Source of the DNA: Antitrichia curtipendula
Lineage: Eukaryota; Streptophyta; Bryopsida; Hypnales; Leucodontaceae
NCBI GenBank assembly: GCA_951230915.1
Contig: OX579635.1
Coordinates: forward strand, 2,170,001-2,234,000
Reading direction: 5' to 3'
DNA: 64,000 bases
The position numbers were made by a program, and so were the translations under genes. Under the pieces are notes generated by a model. The model made no database searches. It was not told where the DNA came from and worked only from the letters and a program-made list of their open reading frames with translations. Shown piece after piece: positions 55,380-64,000 of this stretch; position 1 is the first letter of the stretch, and each line of letters starts with the position of its first letter.

Positions 55380-58300
55380 ATACAGCAGGCTGAGTATTAG
55401 ACCCACTTTTTAGTCAGCATTACAATTTGGGTTGATCTGACGGGATGTAGCAGTCTAGCAATTGATTTGATAGCTCTGTTGTTTGCTTTGTATTCTTCAG
55501 TACGTTTGGTCTTTCTTTAAATTCTGGTTTTTACGTGTTCATTTGGTTTTGTTTCTTTACTAGCTATCACAAATATACAGTTGTATGTTGAAGGCACTTC
55601 AAGGACCTCAATACTAAATATTAGTATGCTATATTGGATAAAATTGGCTGCGCACATTTTTCTAATTTTGTTGAGCCTTTTACTTGAAGAGTATTTTATG
55701 AATTATTAGCCATGCTTATAGTCACGTACAATGCAAGATTGGCTATTGTCTCTCTTTTTGGAGGTTAATGTCAAACATTAGTAAGTTGAGTGCTAGAAAT
55801 ATATTTTGGTTTGAAAATGTGATTTTTGGAGTGATTTTAGAGATGCCAAATATTGGCCCTTCTAAAGGATATCTTGAAGACCATAAAGATATGCTCTGTT
55901 TGTATTTTGCTGCTTGCTTGTGGAGTTAAACAGCTCAATTTTTATCCGCAATATCAATTATGGCAACTTATTGTTTGTAGTGAATCTTACTAGTTGGATT
56001 CAGTGGTATGCTAGTATCTCACTATTGTTCAGTTTGTTCTGTAATCCTGGGATTTTGTGCAGGATGGACTACCATCAAAATTCAGGAGAACTTGCGGTTT
56101 TATGCACAACTTTGTTTTGTTGTTATACATTTGCAATATTATACACGTAAACTACAAGCAATTGCTGGTGAACATGATTAACATGGTTCCTTAAAGATGT
56201 ACGACAACTTGTGACAAGTATCTTACAACGTTTGTCTTGAGGATGGAGAACAAGGAAATTGCAACAAAAGTAAAGATCCCATATCTTGGTTGTTGATCAC
56301 TAAACTTTTTCATGAGGCCTCTGTTGTTGTGTGCTGTAGATGAACAAACAGCTTACAATGATAAGAAATGCAAAGTATTTTCACTGCATTCTGATAGTTA
56401 TGATCATTTCAGTTGTTCTATTGTTGAAGGGATTTGTTTTGTAGGAGCCGCCCATCCATTTTTGAAGTAGTATTTTAGAGGCAATATCTCTGTGCCTCCT
56501 ATGATCTATTCCTATAGAAAATCAAGCAATTATTGTGACGTTTTTTTCGTCAATTTTGTCTTTGCGTTTTCTTGTTTTGTCTATCCATGCATCCATTATC
56601 ATTTTAGATTTCTGCAGTGAGTTTTGTCATTTAGTTCATTTGCCTTGACTGATTTGTAATTTGCTTTTGGGTGTTTAGAAAAAGTTGCTAAGCATCTTTT
56701 CCAAATACTAGAGAGGCGCTTCTATTTAGAGTTGGATAGTGCAATCTCTTTAAATTTACGAGTATTCTACTTGACCACGTTAGTCTCTATGAGTTGCTAT
56801 TCTTACTTCTTGTCTGCAGATGATATTGCACCTTGTTGGGCTATTTGATAGCTGTGTTCTACGTTTATGTTTGAATACAGGATTTAAAATGTATAGACGC
56901 TTGGACAAAACAGACCAAGATTGGGAAAGAGTATAAAGGGAAGTACTCAGCAACAAGTTCTAAGGAAGAAATTTCTGTAAAGATCGGCACATGCCCCTTG
57001 TGGAATCTAATAGGACTTGTTTTGCCTCACTAAACCATCATGAGGTTTTTGTTTTTGTGCCTTGCTTTTTGGAAGTTGGCATAGGTCTTGCCATTTATAC
57101 TCTCAGCTCTTACTCAAGTCAATTTTAGATGATGCCTAATCTTCATAGAGGGCTATACACAATACAAGGTTGAAAATGTTAAAGTTGTTTTTGCTTGGAG
57201 TCTGTTCATTGACGAGGCCTTCCAAGTCATTTGATTTTGGTTGAAAACCAGACCTCATTATCTCTAATTGAATGGATATTGCATATGTTGTCTGGTTTCT
57301 TTTTCAAATAGTAGTATTACGTTGTTTTTCATTTGCAATTTAAGCGTGAGTTCAAGAGACAGTAGTGCGGCGTTTGGCAGGGATTGATGAAGCACCAAAG
57401 ACCTCAATATTGAGGTGATGTTCAATAGTATCTGGTCATGACCATGATATGTACCTTTTCTACATTGTGTTAAGTATGATTATTGTTCTAGATGTAGACT
57501 TATATCTATATTTATTTTCTAAATAAAACATTTTCACAAACATTATGTTATAAATGCTTTATACATCAATGTCTTCAAAAAAAAATTGCATAAAAAAACT
57601 TCAATGTTTTGCTTCTACAAATATGACAACAGCGATCATTCTATCTTGCAAAGGTTATACTAAATGGTAATAATATTGACATGTAATTCAATAATCCACT
57701 AAAATATCTTAATACTAAAGTGTCAAAAATTGGTTACTCATAAAAGTGTTGCAAGTCATTTCTCAGTATAGAAGACTAACATTGTAGTGTTTCAAAAATG
57801 TCAACAAAGATCTAAATCAACAATCTTTTTCTGATGATGTTACAATGAACCTTGCAAATGTTTATTGAAAACAATTACATAGTCAAGTTCTTCAAGAGAT
57901 CAAAACACGTGATTGTTCAGGTTTTTCAAGAAGTCACTTTGGCTTGTATAATTTAAGAACCTGAACATCAAAAACATGGCCAAGCACCTGCTCTTAACCT
58001 TCTTCAACTGCAATCTTGCAAAGGTGTCACTCTTCAGCCAATCCAAAGAGGTCCAAAGTGCCTTCACCTCATAGGAATTTGATTCCTAAAAGTAAAACTT
58101 CTTCCTGAAAATTACTTACAAAATATCTACTTATTTGCAATAGAGCATTAGAAATTTTTTATTATGTATAGACTTTACTCTTCAAAATAGTAACGTTAAA
58201 AAATAATTCCACCAAAATAATTATAAACTACTCTTGATGTATAACTATGGTTACAGCACTAAAATTTATAATTGTAATAATAATATTGAAAATACTATTT

Positions 58301-58880
58301 TTATTGTAGCCACTCCTCACATGTAAAAAATACAATCTCCATAGGCAATTTCACAACTGAGATGAATGAAAGCCTTGAAGCAAGAATTTGGTTAGACCAT
58401 TTTCTTCCTACCACAAACTTTGCACAGTACCTTATACCAACCAAACTACAATGTAGCAGCCTTTGCCAGGAGCAGCAAATTTTGCTGTGCGTTAGAGCAG
58501 CTGCCTACAACATGTAGCGTACATGTGATCAACAGAACTTCCAATACTTGTTTTGTTGTGTGGAAGTGAATGCAGCATGTTAAACACATGACGGGAGTCT
58601 TTCCATGATCCAATTGACAAACTAATATTCTACTTTTATCAATTTGCCCATCACAATCTATTCAATCAATTATAGACTTGGTAAGCACAACATCATTTGC
58701 TCTCTATACACCATGCAGGTTGTCATTCCGGCTGGAATACAACGACAAATCTCCCTCATTGGAGTTGCTTGACAAGGTGGTTATACTACACTAAACAAAG
58801 CTGCCTATGAGGATATCTCAAACCATAAGCCTCTTTCCCCACCCCAATTACCATCATGTTCTACAAGAGGCACTGCAAAC
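55380..58880. other. Mostly non-coding stretch after the HEATR1 remnant
   Basis: A few short plus-strand segments near 56063 and 56880 might be decayed further exons of the HEATR1-like gene, but none is convincing. 57.5-58.8 kb is AT-rich with nothing recognised. Confidence 0.45.
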
Positions 58881-58887
58881 TCCTAAG

Positions 58888-59720
58888 CTATGCTTCCTGC
58901 GAGTCCCTATTCCTCCTGATCCGCGCAAACCCAAAATCAACAAGGCAAACAAAAGGCTGCGCACCCCGTACAACCATAATATTCCGTGCTTCAACATCTC
59001 CATGAAGCAGCTTACAAGCATGGACTGCACCAAGCGCCTGAAGAGCCGCACTAGCCACCTCCTCCATCACTATTCCTGAGAACCAAAAACAGGTCACTGA
59101 AAAGTAAACAAAATGCCTACTCTGCCTATTAATCGTAAAGCGCCAAAGATACTATTATGGCACCATACATTAAGCTGCAATCAGCCTTTCAGAGAAGAGA
59201 AAGACAGCCACATTGCATTTGTTGGTTTCAAGAACTCATCACTTACCTGATCCAAGTGGACTGCCATTGATCAACTCTGTTGCTATGGGAACAATCCGGC
59301 TATTGGCTGTGGTTCCATATCCTACTACTAGGGGCACAAAAACTCCCCAATGCTCCCGTAGCTTCAGGTAGGCATCCACCTCGTTAAGGAGAGCCTGTAC
59401 AAGCATGACCAGACAATGGTACATACAGAACAACATCAGAAGCCGGTAAGGTGTCGCAAACTACACTTGCATTTCAACATGACAACACTCCACAATGCGT
59501 CTAGCATAGACAGCCTGCTGCAAAACCAATCGCTGATAGGACCACTCTAGTTCAGCCCCGGGTTAAACTAAGTCATAGTCCAACTTTTAGATGGGCAAGC
59601 AACATTGCCACAACACAACTCTAACTCACCTCTGCACGTTTCGACTCGTGGGGAGCAATCTTCACTACAACACGGCGACTGTTCAAAACGCCGCCAACCA
59701 CGCAATCGCTCCATCCCCCA
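58888..59720 (-). pseudogene. Three-exon protein kinase-like remnant
   Basis: Minus strand. Exon A (about 59720-59640) reads CVVGGVLNSRRVVVKIAPHE, with the VAIK-type Lys. Exon B (59394-59247) reads LLNEVDAYLKLREHWGVFVP and IVPIATELINGSPLGSG, the N-lobe to hinge. Exon C (59075-58888) reads GIVMEEVASAALQALGAVHA, then the catalytic loop LLHGDVEARNIMV (HxD...N) and VDFGFAR (DFG). Splice sites GTGAGT, GTACAG, GTAAGT and TTCTCAG give matching phases. A TAG at 58888 is followed in frame by LRSLQCLL and another TAG, so the true end was probably further on. The C-lobe APE region is absent. It resembles small plant kinase-like proteins of the same broad type as the gene near 24 kb. Confidence 0.75.
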
Positions 59721-59877
59721 CTAGTGATGGGGCGATTGGCTAGATGCAAATTCGATGCAGGAATCTCTTGCAACTACTTCTGCCTTGTATTTCAGCGTGC
59801 CCCTTGAGTCCTGCACATGCCCTTGCTATCATTCCATTGCTTGTTCTCTTCTATGTATTTACAAAAAATCATACCCG

Positions 59878-60218
59878 TGCACACCTCTTGGAGGCAAATT
59901 TTAGATTTCTAACATCAAAAAGCTGAATTTAAAATTTTGAATTCAGATTTGGATTCACAAACCTTGATTTAGTCTAGAATCATAAAAAAGTTTGCAACTA
60001 AACAACACCCACTGAAAAAGCATAGCTAGGGGGAAAAATATTACTTTTACTTTTGTTTGTAAAAGAATATAAGCTGTTTCATTGGGTGTTGTTCAATTGC
60101 AAACTTTCTTATGGTTTTAGACTAAATCAAGGTCTATGAGTCCAAATCTAAATTCAAAATTTTCAAATTCAGCTTTTTGAGGTTAGAAATCTAAAATTTG
60201 CCTCCAAGAGGGTGTGCA
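59878..60218. mobile_element. Fold-back (MITE-like) element, about 341 bp
   Basis: The left arm starts TGCACACCTCTTGGAGGCAA and the right arm ends GCCTCCAAGAGGGTGTGCA. The arms, about 140 bp each, pair almost throughout (for example AACAACACCCA near 60003 with TGGGTGTTGTT near 60084). The loop is about 55 bp and AT-rich. No coding capacity. Confidence 0.88.
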
Positions 60219-61700
60219 TATATCAACCCCCCGGTGTGCCTCTATCAATTCCCTTTGCTTATAATGTTATCACCAATTTTTGTCCTTAATTGCTTTGTTT
60301 TATTGTAGACCTTTATCCATATTTTATTGGCTTTTGCTAAAAGGCAATTTCTATTCCTAGTTATATTGCTTTAAATGGATAGTTCTTGAATAGAATGTAA
60401 AGTTTTTGTTTTAGATGCGTCCAACCTGTTGCCTTCAAGTAGCATTTCATAAAGCTAAGCAGCCACATGACGCTATTCATATTTGCATTTATTGTTCTTC
60501 TGCACTTTATGTACCCTACTATTGCAACATAGAAGTTTTACTCCAATTCTAGGTTAGAACACTCTCTACTCTATTATCATAGCTTCCATTCAAGCAGATG
60601 GTTTTGAGATTTTGCTGGTCTTTTTACTTAATGTTGATGAAAAAATGAAAGTTTCTAACCACCTTCTTCATATGCAATTTTATTTTGTTGAGTCTTTAAT
60701 TATGTAGAAGAAGATAAGATCTTTGAAATTGATGAATTGCTACAATCCGTTCCAATTGTTAGATCTGTAGAACAAGATATGAACTTTTGGAATCTATATT
60801 ATAGTTTTAGAGTTTATATTCTCCTTCTAAATTTGAATTCAATGTCTATTTTGAAACCTAGTCAGCCATCAAGTGGTTCAAGTATTGACATGCCTTATGT
60901 ACCTTTCACAATGTCTCCTAGTCTACCAAGAAGGAATGTAATTTTACACGCACTCTCTTTTTGGCGTGGCATAATTGAATGAACAATTTTGTTTTTTGTA
61001 AGAACAAATTTTCCTTTATTATGAGTTGAGATCTTCAATATATTGATATTCAAAACAATTTTCTTCCTCAATGTAGATTACATATGAAAAATTATAACAC
61101 ATATTTGATGAGATTGCTTTTGTACAAATGTTATATGTCAATAATTATCTTAATAATCACATTCTATACTTTACTGCACTGATAAGGATTCTTCTAGTTT
61201 TGTTCAGAATGAGTCTAAAGAGGAAGGCCATCTTTTTTACATGTGTTTGTAAATTACATTATCTTATTCTTTGATATTTTAGTTATTCAATGATCCATCT
61301 TTTGAATGGCTGTATATGAAGCTCATAACTCACTTCATAACTCTGAAATAATTCTTTACACAATATTATCACCAAATAGACTTTTAACAAAAGATTTCAC
61401 ATTTTTATGGTTATAGGTATAGGAACACGTCTTTTGTTTGAATTTTACTAAATTTTTAAAGAAATATGAAGTTAATCTATAATTTTTTAAATTTTTTAAA
61501 TTTAAGGCTCCAAGCTCATGGAATTCACGCTTGAGGCTCACAAGCTTGCCGCTCAAGGCTTGCATACTAGCGTTGTTGCATGCAGCACCAAGTCTAGCGT
61601 CCCACTTGCCCTTCCTCTACATTTGTATTCAAAACTACATATTTTGATCTTTTAGCAGCGTATTTCTTTTCCTATTTGTTGTTGCATTACCCAATAAATG
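60219..61700. other. AT-rich non-coding stretch
   Basis: No gene or element recognised. Confidence 0.5.
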
Positions 61701-61959
61701 TCCCATGGAGATAGTACATATGTTGTCTAGGGTCGTTATTTTGAGCAAGTTTTGGCTGTCCGACAACACATGCAAATGATGCACAAAAAAGACAGCACAT
61801 GTCCGTCCGCTTGTGTTTTTTTAGGGCATTTTTAGGGTTTTGGCCTAAAAATGGAAGAGTCAAATATTATTTTTCATTTTTATCATGTGATAAGTGATAT
61901 GGCTTCAAATCCACGTTTTGACTAAATGTTGGCAACAATGAGTGTCACTAGCATAGACA

Positions 61960-62325
61960 AAGTAAGTTTTTTTATATCATTTTGTACCATTTTTTGAAGT
62001 CAACTATGAGTTGACTTCATTGGACGGACATGGGCTCAATTAGGCACTTTGGACATATGGACAAGTAGAAGGACAAGCGATCCATTGTGACAATCATGAC
62101 GTTGTTGTACAATTGGCATCTGCTATTATTAAGAAGTTTTAATTTGGAATCTCAAATAGTTCACTAGAATCATGGTTGTCACTTGTCACATTGGACAATT
62201 TGTCTTTTTGTCTGCTAGTTTGTCCCATACATCCAATTGAGTTATTGAGGTCTTGTCCTTCTAATGTAGTCAATTCATAATTGACTTTAAAAAATGGTAA
62301 AAAAAACTTACCTTGTACAAGTTGG
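61960..62325. mobile_element. Inverted-repeat unit with GAAGTCAACT arms
   Basis: AAGTAAGTTTTTTTAT...CATTTTTTGAAGTCAACTATG at the left is inverted at the right as AATTGACTTTAAAAAATGGT...AAACTTACC. Inner arms include GACAAGTAGAAGGACAAG and CTTGTCCTTCTAATGTAG. The spacer is about 230 bp. Non-coding. Confidence 0.65.
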
Positions 62326-62522
62326 TTACACCATATGTTGTCACTTTGGGCGAGTTTTGACTGTCAAACATGATGGACGGGTGGGTGAATTGGACCAGAC
62401 AGACAAGTGGGTGAATTATAGTAGACGGACGGGCATGTCCTTTCAATGTAGTTTTTTAGGGCATTTTCAAGGTTTTGGACCTAGAAAGAGAAGAATCAAA
62501 TCACTATTTTTCATTTTTACTA

Positions 62523-62881
62523 CTCCCTTGGTCTCAAAATTATCTTCTTGTTACACAAAATGTTATAGTTTAAGCTTGATAAGGACCCTTTTTTAAACTT
62601 TTTTTGACCTATGAATAGAGTTTGATGTCCTCCTATTGATCTGAAATTTTGGGTTTCAAATTAGTTTTCAAAGTGTGGTTTCAAAGTGCTTGAAAATTGA
62701 ATTATTGAGGCATTTTTGAAGAGCACCGGTGGCCACTCACTTGATAGCATGGGATTGGCTAGCATGTCCATGCTTTTGGACTGTGTACAAGTGTCACTAG
62801 CTCCCTTCCTCCTCTAACAAGAAGATCATTTTGGGACACTAAATAAAGGCCAACAGGAAGATCATTTTGGGACGGAGGGAG
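62523..62881. mobile_element. Stowaway-type MITE with TA target duplication
   Basis: The ends are CTCCCTTGGTCTCAAAATTA and ATCATTTTGGGACGGAGGGA G, matching the known Stowaway (Tc1/mariner) terminal repeat CTCCCTCCGTCCCAAAAT. TA lies at 62521-62522 and 62882-62883. The paralogous block at about 61880 runs ATTTTTATCATGTGAT without an insert, which shows the empty site. The interior contains a duplicated ATCATTTTGGGAC end at about 62826. Confidence 0.92.
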
Positions 62882-62940
62882 TACATGATATGGTTTTAAA
62901 TCCACATTTTGACTTCATGTTGGCAACAACAAATTTCCAA

Positions 62941-64000
62941 AGTTTCACAAAATCACAATTTTTTTGAAAAGCAATGAAGTGTAAAATAAATACTAAAAGA
63001 AAATATGCAATAAACAACTAGTCCTAAACAATTGCAAATGTCCTAAATGACTATAATGGAGTCGTTGTTTAGTTGCTTAGGACTTTTGTAGTTGTTGTGA
63101 ACCAATGGTTTAGGACACTTTTTTCTTCTCTTTAAAGAAAAACAATAGAACTACGATCTCTTCTCTATCACTATGTGCACCCTCTCTAATATCACCTTGA
63201 TTTTATTGGCTATGAGTTATTTTCTACACAGATATTGGAGATGTGATATTACAAAGGTGCAAATGTGATAGTACATAGTTCATTGTGATTTTAATAGTAT
63301 GACTAGCAGTTGGCACTTACTACACTATGTATTCATCATTATATCAAAATTTACAAATTTCAAGAACTATGCCACATTTTACTACTTTTGGACTTTAGCG
63401 GGAATTCTGGACTTTGTGAAGGTTTAGGGCATCGTAGGATATCCTGATCTTATGTAAACTGAGGCCGCAATGCCTTTCGATGGAAGCTTAAACTGCCTTA
63501 GGATGTGGAGTCATCGAGAGATTGTTGATGCAGTGGAATTGTATCCCTTTTGGATTTAAAGTGTAGGAACAAATTGATGCATTCGTATTTAGGGTTGGCT
63601 TTAAATATGCGACATTACAGATCGGGAGATGTCACGACATATTTCGCAGAGCATTACCCAAGAAGAAAGATGTGATGAGGCAAAACATTCATGCAGTTAC
63701 GGACATTTGATAAGTTGTAATAACAGTGAAATACAGAAGGTGGATTCACCAATTCATAATCATCTTTTACTTTTTGGTGAAACGAATAGGATGAACCCAC
63801 TACTTGAAAACACAATACAAAATAGCCAAAGCAATGACTGTGCACAACCCAAGTGATAACGAGCGAAAAGGACTTTATAATCATTTGGATGCAACAAATA
63901 CGTGCCATTCAAATCGAATGGGTGCCAATCAAATAAGTGCCACTAGTTCCATGTGAACCTATGCTTATTTCTGGGCCCACGACCAATCAAAGCGCGGTCC
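62941..64000. other. Non-coding stretch to the window end
   Basis: No convincing gene. Short frames on both strands lack family motifs. Confidence 0.5.

Larger units (their letters stand above)
61713..62940. repeat. Diverged direct duplication, second copy carrying a MITE
   Basis: 61713-61930 and 62325-62940 share blocks in the same order: CATATGTTGTC, GAGTTTTGACTGTC-like, AGGGCATTTTnAnGGTTTTGG, TATTTTTCATTTTTA, then CATGTGAT/CATGATATGG and AATCCACnTTTTGACT. The second copy is split by a 359-bp MITE after ATTTTTAC. Confidence 0.8.

Overview
This is nuclear DNA from a plant-type eukaryote. The evidence is GT..AG introns with AT-rich interiors, CCCTAAA telomere-like tracts, a Stowaway MITE, Ty1/copia, Ty3/gypsy and hAT remnants, a probable HEATR1/UTP10 remnant, and DUF7869-type and SDGxxxQFK-type transposase-like proteins that I associate with non-seed plants (lycophyte, fern, bryophyte or charophyte). 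No species can be named from sequence alone. Almost all the coding capacity is mobile-element-derived and most of it is decaying. The only long open frame without a break is the 946-codon DUF7869-like gene at 44425-47265.

Layout, left part. A heptamer minisatellite (1-840) is followed by a broken copia gag-pol (1289-2849), an unrecognised minus-strand coding remnant (3477-3980) and a self-complementary GGACGG minisatellite (4255-4850). Next comes a hAT transposase gene cut into two halves (5010-6223 and 20464-22444). The interruption is a 14,240-bp element (6224-20463) with 34-bp imperfect terminal inverted repeats and a 4-bp TAAT target duplication; removing it rejoins the hAT frame exactly. 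The element carries two convergent, intron-containing genes: a coiled-coil/RING-H2 protein on the plus strand and a transposase-like protein on the minus strand. One long intron of the RING gene, with its 20-bp minisatellite, is also present in inverted orientation in the first intron of the transposase gene.

Middle part. A kinase-like gene is killed by a 13-bp tandem duplication (23721-25395, minus). A gag-like acidic/coiled-coil protein lies at 27112-28749 (minus). Then two divergent genes appear to form a second unit. One is a multi-exon minus-strand gene (36065 to 30597) that combines a GQH-type (ParB/DGQHR-like) region with a C-terminal FCP1/SCP-like HAD phosphatase domain. The other is the DUF7869-like gene on the plus strand. 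Both have a long predicted 5' UTR intron filled with an imperfect palindrome of about 20 bp (consensus TCAGCTCGA-N-TCGAGCTGA), and more copies sit inside three further introns of the minus gene; about 20 copies were found and none is in a coding exon. Between the two lie a fold-back element and seven copies of a 177-bp satellite.

Right part. A 116-bp tRNA-like element with inverted ends, a roughly 980-bp direct duplication, a gypsy fragment, a HEATR1/UTP10 remnant in phase-0 exons (53545-55372), a three-exon kinase remnant (minus, 59720-58888), a fold-back element, and a Stowaway MITE whose empty site is visible in a paralogous copy nearby.

A recurring theme is nonsense decay. Interrupted genes usually stay in one frame and are broken by single stop codons, often where the family has Trp, Gln or Arg. 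That fits C-to-T / G-to-A change in methylated repeats.
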